From the NCBI RefSeq assembly GCF_003056335.1, contig NZ_PYWA01000001.1, forward strand, positions 248,001-312,000: 64,000 bases of DNA, read 5' to 3'. Each line of letters starts with the position of its first letter. Position 1 is the stretch's first letter. The DNA is from Paracoccus indicus (GTDB lineage: Bacteria; Pseudomonadota; Alphaproteobacteria; Rhodobacterales; Rhodobacteraceae). A model generated the notes under the pieces. The model had not been told where the DNA came from. It was given only the letters and a program-made list of their open reading frames with translations, and did no database searches. A program made the position numbers and the translations under genes. Positions 9,353 through 18,232 of this stretch are shown here, one piece after another.

Positions 9353-10116
9353 TACAGCGACAGCCGCGCTTTCAGGGCCTCCATGCCCGCCTCGACGCGG
9401 GCCTGATCCAGACCACGTACAACCAGGTTCGTGCCCCAGCCCGTGTCGTCGCGGAAGGGATAGGACCCAAGCGACAGATCGGCGAAATCGGCGGCGACGG
9501 CCTTCAGATCCTCGGCCACGTCGCTTTCGCCGCGGCGCACCTCGATCGTCAGGGATTGCACGGGGCGGCCGCCGGGCAGGTTCGGGACCAGCCATGCGAC
9601 CATGCCGCGGAACACCTCCGGCACGCCGGCCATCACATGGGTGCAGCCGATCGAAAAGCCCGGCGCTCCCGAGACCGAATTGTCGATCAAAGTCGCGCCC
9701 ACCGGGATGCGGGCCATGCGCAGGCGGTTCTCCGTCAGTTCGGTCCCCATGCGGTCGCAGCGTTCTTGCAGGATGGCGCGGGCCTTGGGGTGGATCTCGA
9801 CCGTGGTGCCATGGGCGTCGGCGACGGCATCGGCGGTGATGTCGTCATGCGTCGGCCCGATCCCCCCCGAGGTGAACAGCAGGTCGTATTTCCCGCCAAG
9901 CGAGCGGTCGTATTCCCGGATCGCCGCGACGATGCTGTCGTGATCGTCGGAGACGACGCGGATCTCACGCAGGTCGAAGCCGGTCGCCGTCAGAACCTGC
10001 GCCAGGTGGTGGGCGTTGCCTTCGCGGGTGCGCCCCGACAGGATCTCATCCCCGATGACCAGGATCGCGGCGGTAGGATTGTCCGACTGCATCTGCACTG
10101 CCCCTTGGCTTGACAT
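9352..10116 (-). CDS. CinA N-terminal-like molybdopterin-binding domain protein
   Basis: A 254-residue protein with the MoaB/MogA-like (MPT-binding) fold of the competence/damage-inducible protein A N-terminus. Visible motifs are AAILVIGDEILSGRTREGN, LLFTSGGIGPTHDDITADAVA and GAPGFSIGCTHVMAGVPEVF. The C-terminal nicotinamide-nucleotide deamidase domain of full-length CinA is absent. The start at 10116 was chosen because AGAAGG lies 9 bp upstream; ATGs at 10125 and 10092 are alternatives. It forms a two-gene operon with the GNAT gene. Function in this stand-alone form is unproven. Confidence 0.83.
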   Translation of the reverse strand: MSSQGAVQMQSDNPTAAILVIGDEILSGRTREGNAHHLAQVLTATGFDLREIRVVSDDHDSIVAAIREYDRSLGGKYDLLFTSGGIGPTHDDITADAVADAHGTTVEIHPKARAILQERCDRMGTELTENRLRMARIPVGATLIDNSVSGAPGFSIGCTHVMAGVPEVFRGMVAWLVPNLPGGRPVQSLTIEVRRGESDVAEDLKAVAADFADLSLGSYPFRDDTGWGTNLVVRGLDQARVEAGMEALKARLSL

Positions 10117-10201
10117 GGTGTTCATCCTTCTATGCCCGTGGGAAGGGCTGGAACAAGTGGCCTCGGGCATCTATCTAGCAGGAATGAAGAAAGGATCAGC
10201 G

Positions 10202-10999
10202 ATGGACGACAGCCGCATCACCAAGGAAGGTATCCGCATCCACATGCCCGGCGATTCCGCAGGCATGCACAAGGCGGGTGCGCTTGCCGCGCAGATCCTA
10301 GACGAGGTCGGGCCGCTGGTCGAACCCGGCGTCACCACGGGGGCGCTGGACGATTTCATCCGCAACCGGATCACCGAACTGGGCGCCACATCCGCCACCA
10401 TCGGCTATCGCGGGTACCAGCACGCCAGCTGCATCAGCGTGAACCACGTCGTCTGCCACGGCATTCCGGGCGACAAGGTGCTGAAGGAAGGCGACATCGC
10501 CAATATCGACGTGACGGTGATCGTGGACGGCTGGTTCGGCGACACCAGCCGGATGTATGTCGCGGGCAAGGCGCCCCTGAAGGCGCAGCGCCTGCTGAAG
10601 GTTACCCATGACGCGCTGATGAGGGGGATCGAGGTAGTGCGCCCCGGCGCCACCTTCGGCGAAATCGGCGCGGCCATCCAGGCCTATGCCGAAGGTCAGC
10701 GCATGTCGGTCGTGCGCGACTTCTGCGGCCATGGAATCGGCAAGGTCTTCCATGCGCCGCCGAACGTGCTGCACTTCGGACGCGCCGGCAAGGGCCCGGT
10801 GCTGGAAGAGGGCATGTTCTTCACCATCGAACCGATGATCAACCTCGGCCGACCCGAAACCAAGGTCTTGGCCGACGACTGGACCGCCGTGACGCGCGAC
10901 AAGTCGCTGTCCGCGCAGTTCGAACATTCGATCGGCGTGACAGCCGACGGGTTCGAGATTTTCACCCCCTCGGACAAGTTCTTCCCCGACCTCGGCTGA
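10202..10999 (+). CDS. map: Type I methionine aminopeptidase
   Basis: A 265-residue M24A metallopeptidase that removes initiator Met from nascent proteins. All five metal ligands are visible: Asp103 (NIDVTV), Asp114 (FGDTS), His177 (CGHGIG), Glu210 (TIEPM) and Glu241 (FEHSI). The substrate-contacting His86 is in VCHGIP. The start ATG at 10202 has AGAAAGGA upstream. The track-length extension before it is unsupported. It is divergent from the cinA-like gene (86-bp gap) and convergent to yqgE. Confidence 0.96.
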   Translation: MDDSRITKEGIRIHMPGDSAGMHKAGALAAQILDEVGPLVEPGVTTGALDDFIRNRITELGATSATIGYRGYQHASCISVNHVVCHGIPGDKVLKEGDIANIDVTVIVDGWFGDTSRMYVAGKAPLKAQRLLKVTHDALMRGIEVVRPGATFGEIGAAIQAYAEGQRMSVVRDFCGHGIGKVFHAPPNVLHFGRAGKGPVLEEGMFFTIEPMINLGRPETKVLADDWTAVTRDKSLSAQFEHSIGVTADGFEIFTPSDKFFPDLG

Positions 11000-11028
11000 G
11001 GGCCGACCGGCCCACATGCGCGACATCG

Positions 11029-11070
11029 GGGGGTCCGGGGGGCTGGCCCCCCGGCCCGTCGCGGGACGCA
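11029..11070 (-). repeat. GC-rich palindromic repeat, copy 3 (diverged), at the map/yqgE convergence
   Basis: Read on the minus strand it is TGCGTCCCGCGACGG followed by a CCGGGGGGC/GCCCCCCGG hairpin (11035-11054) and GGACCCCCC. The TGCGTCCCGCGACGG lead-in is shared with the queG copy, but the GAGGGTATTTGGG tail is missing. It occupies the 85-bp gap between two converging stops and could act as a bidirectional, T-less terminator or mRNA-end stabiliser. Confidence 0.7.
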
Positions 11071-11084
11071 ATCGGGCGCGGCGC

Positions 11085-11690
11085 TCAGGCCCGACCCGCC
11101 GCCGCCGACAGGACCGAGGGGTCGATCCCCTGCGCCCGCAGCGCCCGCTGCCATTTGTCGTCATTCGCCTGATCGAAGATCAGGTCCTCGGCGCTGTCTC
11201 CTGTCAGCCAGCCGTTGGCCAGCATCTCGGATTCCAGCTGCCCCGGGCCCCAACCCGCATAACCCAAGGCCAGAACCGCAGGCTCAGGCCCCTGCCCCTG
11301 CGCCAGATCCTCCAGGATGTCGCGGGTCGTGGTCATCGCCAGCGCCCGACCGATCCGCATGCGCCCCTCGGGGTCCTGCCCGTGTTCGGCCACCTTGTGC
11401 AGCACGAAGCCGCGCCCCGGTTCGACCGGGCCGCCAAAGCGGATCTGCACCGGACGCGCGGTTTCCTCGACCTCGATGCCCAGCTGTTCCAGCAGTTCGC
11501 CGAAGTCGATCTCGGGCAGTGGGTGGTTCAGCACCAGCCCCATCGCGCCATCGTCGGAATGGGCGCAGACCAGAACCACCGATCTCTCGAAGCGCTGATC
11601 GGTCATGCCGGGCATGGCGATCAGGATCTTGCCGGTCAGGTTCGCGGTCTCCGTTTCGGTCGGGGGCGTCATGTCGGGGGTGTTGCTCAT
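11085..11690 (-). CDS. yqgE: YqgE/AlgH family protein (UPF0301)
   Basis: A 201-residue member of the UPF0301 family. It shows LTGKILIAMPGMTDQRFERSVVLVCAHSDDGAMGLVLNHPLPEIDF near the start, FGGPVEPGRGFVLHK, and ALGYAGWGPGQLESEMLANGWLTG, all conserved landmarks. The start at 11690 is preceded by AAGGAGCACAG; the longer frame to 11738 has no ribosome binding site. The biochemical role of the family is not established, although AlgH is linked to alginate regulation in Pseudomonas. Confidence 0.92.
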   Translation of the reverse strand: MSNTPDMTPPTETETANLTGKILIAMPGMTDQRFERSVVLVCAHSDDGAMGLVLNHPLPEIDFGELLEQLGIEVEETARPVQIRFGGPVEPGRGFVLHKVAEHGQDPEGRMRIGRALAMTTTRDILEDLAQGQGPEPAVLALGYAGWGPGQLESEMLANGWLTGDSAEDLIFDQANDDKWQRALRAQGIDPSVLSAAAGRA

Positions 11691-11708
11691 CTGTGCTCCT
11701 TTGCCTTC

Positions 11709-11735
11709 CAAGATCGGGACTGGGACGCGATCTTG
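11709..11735. promoter_or_regulatory. Inverted repeat in divergent yqgE / DsbD-like intergenic region
   Basis: Perfect 8-bp arms CAAGATCG and CGATCTTG flank an 11-bp spacer, in the 104-bp gap between two divergently transcribed genes. It is suitable as an operator or a leader hairpin of yqgE. No regulator is assigned. Confidence 0.4.
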
Positions 11736-11794
11736 CAAGGTTCACGCGCATTTGTGACTTCCCTGCCCGGTCCCCGACCCGCTAGGTCTTGGGC

Positions 11795-12646
11795 ATGACA
11801 CGCATCCCCCCGATCGCCGCCCTTGCCCTGATCGCCGCCAACCTGACCGCCGCCATCCCGGCCTTTGCCCAAGATGCGCTGACGGCAACGCCGTGGCGGT
11901 CGCAGGCCACCGAGGCACCGCAGTTGCCGCCCGGCCTGGTATCGGCACGCCTGCTGCCCGGATGGACCGACGACAAGGGCGACCGCGTCATGGCACTGGA
12001 GCTGCGCCTGCAACCCGGATGGAAGACCTATTGGCGCACGCCCGGCGACAGCGGCCTGCCGCCGCATTTCGACTGGCAGGGGTCGCGCAACCTTGCGGAT
12101 GTGACGTTCCACTGGCCGACCCCGCAGGCCATCCGCTCGGGCGATCAGCTGGACCTGGGCTATCACGATCGGCTGGTCCTGCCCTTCACCGCCCATGCAG
12201 CCACCGCGGGCCAGCCCATCGAGATCAAGACCCGGATCGAGATCGGCTTGTGCGAATCCATCTGCGTTCCCGCGCAACTCGATCTGGCCGCCCCTCCTGC
12301 GGGGACCGATCACGACCCCGGCATCAAGGCGGCGCTGCAATTGCAATCGCAGCCGCTGCCGGATCGCCCCGCCTGTCGCGTCACCGAACTGGACGACGGC
12401 ATGCGCCTCAGCGTCGATCTGGCCGTTCCCGACACCGGCATGGCCGCGATGGAACTGCCGGGCCATCCGCAGGTCTGGATCTCATCGGCCCAAATCGACA
12501 CGGCCAATCGCGCGACGGTGGAAATGGTTGCCCCATCGGGCCAGCCTTTCAATGTGGATACCGAGGATCTGCGCGTCACCATGATCGTGTCACCGGAAAC
12601 CGACCCCAAGGGGTTCGAGACCCGCGGCTGCGATCCGCGCGACTAG
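11795..12646 (+). CDS. Periplasmic DsbD N-terminal-domain-like protein
   Basis: A 283-residue exported protein. The signal peptide MTRIPPIAALALIAANLTAAIPAFAQ ends in an AFA-Q cleavage site. The body contains KTYWRTPGDSGLPPHFDWQGS and the pair of cysteines in IGLCESICVPAQ, characteristic of the thiol:disulfide interchange DsbD alpha domain (DsbD_2/DUF255-linked family) found alone in alphaproteobacteria. Two further Cys occur (PACRVTE, RGCDPRD). There is no transmembrane DsbD core, so it would have to receive electrons from a separate CcdA/DsbD protein. The stop overlaps the convergent RND gene by 4 bp. Confidence 0.82.
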   Translation: MTRIPPIAALALIAANLTAAIPAFAQDALTATPWRSQATEAPQLPPGLVSARLLPGWTDDKGDRVMALELRLQPGWKTYWRTPGDSGLPPHFDWQGSRNLADVTFHWPTPQAIRSGDQLDLGYHDRLVLPFTAHAATAGQPIEIKTRIEIGLCESICVPAQLDLAAPPAGTDHDPGIKAALQLQSQPLPDRPACRVTELDDGMRLSVDLAVPDTGMAAMELPGHPQVWISSAQIDTANRATVEMVAPSGQPFNVDTEDLRVTMIVSPETDPKGFETRGCDPRD

Positions 12647-15600
12647 GTCGCGCGACGCATCATCGCCGCCGCCCCTGCCATGGCCGCCCCCAGCAGCAGC
12701 AGGTAAAGCGCCAACGCCCCGCCCAGTCCCGCGACGGGCCACCATGCGGGCAGCGGCCATCCCGCCACGCGCGCCGCCACCACCGGCAGCAGGCTGACCC
12801 CGAAGGCCAGCGCGGCACCCGCCGCCCCAACCCGCATCGCGCGCCGCACGCGGGGGGCGCGCGTCATGGACAGCCCGCGCCGGAACCCGCGGATCGCCCC
12901 GCCGATATCGGCCCCGATGGCCAGCACCGCCGGCACGACCAGCAGGACCAGCACCATCCCGAAGGCCAGCCCATAGGCCAGCGTCACCACCGTCGGCTTC
13001 AGGAACAAAGCCTGCGACGAGCGTTCATAGAGCAGCGGCGCCAGCCCCAGAACCGTCGTCGCCGTCGTCAGCAGCACGGGGCGGAAGCGGTCGGCCACCG
13101 CATCCATGATGGCCGGACGCAGCCCGCGGTCGGCGGCATATTCGTCGATGGTGGAAATCAGCACGATGGAATCGTTGATGATGATCCCCGACATGCCGAT
13201 CAGCCCGACGATCGAGAACATGCTCAGCGGCAACTGCCATGCGTCATGCCCCCAGACCGCGCCGATCAGCCCGAAAGGAATGACCGACATCACCACCATC
13301 GGCCGCGACCAGCTGGAGAAGATCCATGCCAGCACCATGTAGATCCCCGCCAGCGCCAGCGCAAAGCCGGTCAGCGCGTCGGTCAGGAACTCGTTCTCCT
13401 GCTCGGAGAGGCCTGTCAGATCATAGGTGACGCCGAATTCCGCCGCGATGTCGGGCAGCAGGACCTGCTGCAATTCCTGGGTGATCTGCGCCGCCCGCGC
13501 CGGATCATCCCCCGAGATGTCCCCCGTGACCGAGATCATCCTTTCGCCGTTTTCCCGCCGCACCACGGAAAACCCGGCCTCGGATGTGACGGTCACGATG
13601 TCCGACAAGGGCACCCATTGCCCGGATGAGGTCCGCATCAGCATGCTGTCCAGAAAATCGCCGCGGCGTTCCTCCTCGGGCAGCTCGACGGTGATGGCGC
13701 CGGTGCGGGTGCCGACGGGGAAGGTCGCGGCCTCGATCCCGCCAAGGCGCTGGCGCAATTCGCGCGCCAACCCTTGGGTGGTAAAGCCAAGCGCCTCGCC
13801 CTGCGGGGTCAGGTTCAGTGCCAGTTCGTCCTTGTCGTAATCCATGCTGTCTTCCAGCGCGGAAACCTCGGGGAATTGCGACAGGCGTTGCTTCAGCGCT
13901 TCGGAGGCGGCCTTCAGCCCCGTCGCATCGGCCCCGGTCATGCGGACCGAGATGGCATCGCCCCCCGGCCCCGACCGTGATCCGCGAAAGCTGAACGTCT
14001 CCAGCCGCGGATCGGTGGGCATGGCCTCTTGCAGGGCCTGGACGAATTCGAAGCTGGAATAGGGGCGGAAGTCGGGGTCGATCAGCTCCAGCTGGACGGC
14101 ACCCAGCAGATCCTCGTCCTTGGTTTCGGCACCCGGCAGGGGGCGGCCCGCATTGCCGCCGACCATGGTCATCACATGGGTGACGGGATTGATGCCGTAT
14201 TCGTCTCGATACTCCCCCGCGACCCGTTCGACCGCCGCCTGCACCAGACCCATGACCCGCAGCGTATCGTCGCGGTCCGACCCCGGCAGCATGGCGAAAT
14301 TGCCCGCGACGCTGCCCTGTTCGGGCGCATCGAAGAACCGCCACGGCACCTTGCCCGACATCAGCGAGGCCGCCGACCACGACAGCCCCACCACCACCAT
14401 CGCTAGGACCGGATAGCGCCATCCCAGCACGAAGCGCGTCAGCGGCCGCATGACGCCCGCGACAAAGCGGTCCAGCCAGCGGTTCATGACCTTGGAGGGC
14501 CGGTCGTACCAGCGATCCTTGGCGGTATGGGCCAGCGCATGGGCCATGTGGTTGGGCAGGATCAGGAAGCATTCCACCAACGATGCGATCAGCACCATGA
14601 TCACCGTCAGCGGAATATCCCCGACCAGCCGCCCGAAACGCCCGCCGATCATCACCAGCCCCGCGAAGGCGATGACGGTGGTCAGGGTCGAGGACACCAC
14701 GGGCGCGGCCATGCGGATGGCGGCGCGCTCGGCCGCGACCTGCGGGGGTTCGCCTAGCTTGCGGGCACGGTAATCGGCGTGTTCGCCCACCACGATCGCA
14801 TCGTCGACGATGATCCCCAATGTCAGGATCAGCGCGAAGAGCGAGATCATGTTGATCGTCATCCCCGCCGCATACATCAGCGCCACAGCCGCCAGCAGCG
14901 AGGCGGGGATCCCCGCCGCCACCCAGATGGCGGTGCGTGCATTCAGGAACAAAAACAGCAGCCCCAGCACCAGCGCCAGCCCCAATGCGGCATTGTCCAG
15001 CAGCAGGTCCAGACGGGCCGAGATCAGCTCGGCCCGCGCGCGCACCAGCTGGATGTCGACGCCCTGCGGCAGGGTCGGCATCAACTGGGCGACGGCATCC
15101 TCGACCTGGCGCTGCATGCCGATGGCGTCGCCCGTGGCGCTGCGCTGGACGGCGATGGTCACGGCGGGATTGCCGTCGACGAAATAGGCCATGTCGCGGT
15201 CGATGCCTGTATCGGTCACATCCGCCACATCCCCCACGGTCAGCTGCGTCCCATCGGGCAGCGCCTTCAAGACCAGTGCCGCCACCGCCGAAGGGTCGCG
15301 GGTTTCGGACCCCGTGCGCACCCGCGCCGTGCCGGATGCGATATCGCCTGCGGGGGTGGCTGCGGCGGCGGCCCCGATGACGGTCGCGACCTCCTCCATC
15401 GTCAGGTCGTGGCGGATCAGATCGGCCATGCGCAATTCGACCAGCGTTTCGGGCGCCGACAGCCCCGCGGTGGAAATCCGCGTCACCCCGCGCGCGTAAA
15501 GCCTGTTGGACAGGTCGTCCGCGATGCGCCCCAGTTGCGCCAGACCGACGGGACCCGAGATGACCACATCGGCCACGGAATCGCGCCATGCACGGCGGGT

Positions 15601-15993
15601 GATCTCGGGGTCCTCGGCGCCTTCGGGCAGATCGCCGGCGGCGCTGATGGCGGTTTCCACCTCGGCCGAGGCGCGGGACATGTCCCATCCCGGCTCGAAC
15701 TCCAACCGCAGGCGGGCCGAGCCCTGGGTCGCCTGGCTTTCGGTCAGTTCGACCCCCTCGACACCCATCAGCGCGGGTTCCAGGACGCCCACCACGGAGC
15801 GGTCGACGTCATCCGCCCCCGCCCCGTCCCAACGGACGTTCACGTCGATCTGCTGGACCACCGTGTCGGGAAAGAACTGCGCCCGCAGGCGCGGCGCGGA
15901 ATAAAGCCCCGCGACCACCATGACCGCCAGCACCAGGTTCGCCAGCGTCTTGTGGCGGACGAACAGCGACAGGATGCCGCGCGACCTAGCCAC
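12643..15993 (-). CDS. RND efflux transporter permease subunit
   Basis: An inner-membrane proton/drug antiporter of the AcrB/HAE family, about 1116 aa from a GTG start at 15993 that overlaps the adaptor-gene stop (GTGGCTAG). It shows the N-terminal TM1 (KTLANLVLAVMVVAGLYSA), two large periplasmic porter loops, the TM4 region GIIVDDAIVVGEHADYRARKLG with the proton-relay Asp pair, and the duplicated C-terminal half ending GIIINDSIVLISTIDEYAADRG. About 85 extra residues follow the usual end, adding two predicted hydrophobic segments. Its partner adaptor is upstream; no outer-membrane channel gene is adjacent. Confidence 0.93.
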   Translation of the reverse strand: MARSRGILSLFVRHKTLANLVLAVMVVAGLYSAPRLRAQFFPDTVVQQIDVNVRWDGAGADDVDRSVVGVLEPALMGVEGVELTESQATQGSARLRLEFEPGWDMSRASAEVETAISAAGDLPEGAEDPEITRRAWRDSVADVVISGPVGLAQLGRIADDLSNRLYARGVTRISTAGLSAPETLVELRMADLIRHDLTMEEVATVIGAAAAATPAGDIASGTARVRTGSETRDPSAVAALVLKALPDGTQLTVGDVADVTDTGIDRDMAYFVDGNPAVTIAVQRSATGDAIGMQRQVEDAVAQLMPTLPQGVDIQLVRARAELISARLDLLLDNAALGLALVLGLLFLFLNARTAIWVAAGIPASLLAAVALMYAAGMTINMISLFALILTLGIIVDDAIVVGEHADYRARKLGEPPQVAAERAAIRMAAPVVSSTLTTVIAFAGLVMIGGRFGRLVGDIPLTVIMVLIASLVECFLILPNHMAHALAHTAKDRWYDRPSKVMNRWLDRFVAGVMRPLTRFVLGWRYPVLAMVVVGLSWSAASLMSGKVPWRFFDAPEQGSVAGNFAMLPGSDRDDTLRVMGLVQAAVERVAGEYRDEYGINPVTHVMTMVGGNAGRPLPGAETKDEDLLGAVQLELIDPDFRPYSSFEFVQALQEAMPTDPRLETFSFRGSRSGPGGDAISVRMTGADATGLKAASEALKQRLSQFPEVSALEDSMDYDKDELALNLTPQGEALGFTTQGLARELRQRLGGIEAATFPVGTRTGAITVELPEEERRGDFLDSMLMRTSSGQWVPLSDIVTVTSEAGFSVVRRENGERMISVTGDISGDDPARAAQITQELQQVLLPDIAAEFGVTYDLTGLSEQENEFLTDALTGFALALAGIYMVLAWIFSSWSRPMVVMSVIPFGLIGAVWGHDAWQLPLSMFSIVGLIGMSGIIINDSIVLISTIDEYAADRGLRPAIMDAVADRFRPVLLTTATTVLGLAPLLYERSSQALFLKPTVVTLAYGLAFGMVLVLLVVPAVLAIGADIGGAIRGFRRGLSMTRAPRVRRAMRVGAAGAALAFGVSLLPVVAARVAGWPLPAWWPVAGLGGALALYLLLLGAAMAGAAAMMRRAT

Positions 15994-17317
15994 GGCCACG
16001 ATCCCCGGCACGCTGCGCCTGTCGGTCGGGCGCGGGTTCCTCGGGGGCTTCGGCGTCGCGGATGCGGATGCCGGTGCCCAGCTGCGGCGCGCGTTCGGCC
16101 ACGATCCGGCCACCGGCCAGTTCGGGGGGCACGCGGATGATCACATCGTCGCCCTGACGCCGCAGGATCGTCACGGGGATCGCCTGCAGCCGGTCGTCAT
16201 CGCCTGCCACCAGCACGGCACCATCGGCACCCACCGCCGTGGCGGGGATCAGGGCGGCATCCTCGACCATGGGTTCGGTGATGGTGGTGCGGACGAAATC
16301 GCCCGGACGCAGCGCCCCGCCGTCACCCGTCACGCGCGCAAAGACGATCCGACCGGCGCTGCCCTCGGCGACCGAGGCCGCCGCGCGGTCCAGTTGCGCC
16401 CGTGCTGTCAGCTGACCCGCGCTGCCGTCCAGCAGCACCGTCACCGGATGGGCGCCCAGCTGGCCATCCGCGCCGACAAGCCGCGCGAACTGGTCCAGCG
16501 ACAGCGGGATCTGCACCTCCAGCGCGTCGGGATCGATGATGGTGGCGATCTGTTCGTTCAAGCTGACCAGCCCGCCCTGCACCACCGTCACATCGGTGAC
16601 GCGCCCGTCGAAATCGGCGCGCAGCTCCGTGTCGGCAAGGTCGCGGCGGGCCTCGGACAGCGCGATCTCGGACCGGCGGAGGGCGTTCTCGGCGGCGGTG
16701 ACGGCGCTTTCGGCATCGGCCAGCGTGGCGCGGCGGCTGATGACGGACTGTTCCGCCGTCGAGGCCGCCAGTTCGGCCGTTTCGCGATCAAGGCTGGTGC
16801 CAAGCCCGCGTCCCGACAGCTCCTGCTGGCGGGTGACGGCGGCTTCGCGCAGTTCGGCCTGGCGTTCGGCGGCGGCCAGGTCCTGCCCTGCGATCAGGAC
16901 GGCACGGCGGGCGTCCTCCAGCTGGCCCTGGGCGTCGTCGCGCTCGGCCTGGCTGCTGTCCAGCGCCGCCTGCGCCGAGGACGGATCGATCCGCGCCAGA
17001 AGCTGACCCGCCGCGACGGTGCCGCCCTCTTGCAGGGCGTCGGCCAGTTCGACCACCCGCCCCGAGGCCCCGGCCCGCAGCTGCAGTTCGCGCCGCGACT
17101 GGATGCTGCCATAGACCTGCAGCTGCGGCTGGACCTGCCCCGGCGCGACCGTCAGCAACCGCGCGACATAGACCTGTTCCGACGGCCCCCGCCCGGGGCG
17201 CGCATCCGCGTCATCCGTCCGGCTGGCCTGCCACAGCAGAAACCCCGCCAGGAACAGCAGGGCCAAAGTCAGGAAGGTCAGGAACAGCCCCATCAGGCCG
17301 CGGGTCATGAATCGCAT
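15986..17317 (-). CDS. RND efflux periplasmic adaptor (membrane fusion protein)
   Basis: A 443-residue HlyD/AcrA-type adaptor. An N-terminal anchor (MGLFLTFLTLALLFLAGFLLW) is followed by a barrel-sandwich half motif GASGRVVELADALQEGGTVAAGQLLARID. Next comes a long alpha-helical hairpin (residues ~95-205, rich in Ala/Glu/Gln heptads), the returning lipoyl half (LRADFDGRVTDVTVVQGGLVSLNEQI), and a beta-barrel and membrane-proximal domain. It bridges the downstream permease to a TolC-like channel. ATGs at 17317 and 17308 are both possible starts. Confidence 0.92.
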   Translation of the reverse strand: MRFMTRGLMGLFLTFLTLALLFLAGFLLWQASRTDDADARPGRGPSEQVYVARLLTVAPGQVQPQLQVYGSIQSRRELQLRAGASGRVVELADALQEGGTVAAGQLLARIDPSSAQAALDSSQAERDDAQGQLEDARRAVLIAGQDLAAAERQAELREAAVTRQQELSGRGLGTSLDRETAELAASTAEQSVISRRATLADAESAVTAAENALRRSEIALSEARRDLADTELRADFDGRVTDVTVVQGGLVSLNEQIATIIDPDALEVQIPLSLDQFARLVGADGQLGAHPVTVLLDGSAGQLTARAQLDRAAASVAEGSAGRIVFARVTGDGGALRPGDFVRTTITEPMVEDAALIPATAVGADGAVLVAGDDDRLQAIPVTILRRQGDDVIIRVPPELAGGRIVAERAPQLGTGIRIRDAEAPEEPAPDRQAQRAGDRGRG

Positions 17318-17373
17318 GCGTCAAAGGTCCATATGTCGGACGGTCCGGATACCCCATGATGGGGAAACGGAAC

Positions 17374-18201
17374 CTAAACGGAAAGCGATTCCAGCCGCGC
17401 CGATAGCGACAGAAGGTCCGCCCATGCCTCGCGCTTGGCGGCAGGGTTGCGCAGCAGATAGGCGGGATGCGTCATTGGCAGGGCCGGACGCCCGAAAGCC
17501 TGCGTCCATTGACCGCGCAGGCGCAGGATGCCGCGCTTTTCCAGCGCCGCCTGACAGGCGATGTTGCCCATCAGCACGACAACGTCGGGATCGACCAGCT
17601 GGATGTGGCGGCGCACGAAGGGCAGGCTGACCGCGATCTCATCGGGGTGCGGATCGCGGTTGCCGGGGGGACGCCAGCTCAGCACGTTGGTGATATAGAT
17701 AGCGCGCTCCGCGTCGGTCGCATCGCGCGCCATGCCGATCGCGCCGAACATCTGGTTCAAGAGCTGACCCGCACGCCCGACGAAGGGGCGGCCCTGACGG
17801 TCCTCCTCGTCGCCCGGAGCCTCGCCCAGGATCAGCACGCGCGCCTTGGGATTGCCGTCGGCAAAGCAGAAGTTCCGCGCGCCCTTCTTCAGCTCGATCC
17901 CGTCGAAACCCTGCTGTGCCTCGGCCAGGTCCGAAAGGGTGGCGGCACCGGCGGCCAGGGCCTCGGCCTCGGCCAGACGGGCGGCGCGGTCATCCTCCAA
18001 CCCCGGCAGCGCGGGTGCGGCGGCGGGGGCCTGGACGGCGATCGGGGGCAGGTCGGGGGCGGCCACGCGCGCGGGCAGTTCGAACCGGTCGACGGGTTCG
18101 TCCATGACGGGCACATCCGCGCCCATCTCGATCTGCCATTCCAACAACGCCAAGGCGGCGTCGCCGTTCAGCGCGATTCCCTGATATGTTGCCCCGTCCA
18201 T
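17374..18201 (-). CDS. Uracil-DNA glycosylase superfamily protein (family 4-like, lacks Fe-S cysteines)
   Basis: A 275-residue protein. Residues ~120-275 form a UDG fold with LILGEAPGDEEDRQGRPFVGRAGQLLNQMF (motif A), YITNVLSWRPPGNRDPHPDEI, VVLMGNIACQAAL, and MTHPAYLLRNPAAKREAW (motif B). It presumably excises uracil from DNA. The four cysteines that bind the 4Fe-4S cluster in classical family-4 enzymes are not there: only two Cys remain (NFCFADG and IACQ). The first ~100 residues are an Ala/Pro-rich linker typical of alphaproteobacterial members. The start ATG at 18201 is preferred over the one 12 bp upstream. Confidence 0.87.
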   Translation of the reverse strand: MDGATYQGIALNGDAALALLEWQIEMGADVPVMDEPVDRFELPARVAAPDLPPIAVQAPAAAPALPGLEDDRAARLAEAEALAAGAATLSDLAEAQQGFDGIELKKGARNFCFADGNPKARVLILGEAPGDEEDRQGRPFVGRAGQLLNQMFGAIGMARDATDAERAIYITNVLSWRPPGNRDPHPDEIAVSLPFVRRHIQLVDPDVVVLMGNIACQAALEKRGILRLRGQWTQAFGRPALPMTHPAYLLRNPAAKREAWADLLSLSARLESLSV

Positions 18202-18232
18202 CACAGGCCGCAAGCTAGGGCCAAGGGCCGGA

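Noticed and set aside
14779..16140. 453-codon plus-strand ORF opposite the RND permease
   Set aside because: Antisense shadow; the minus strand carries a complete, recognisable RND protein over the same bases.
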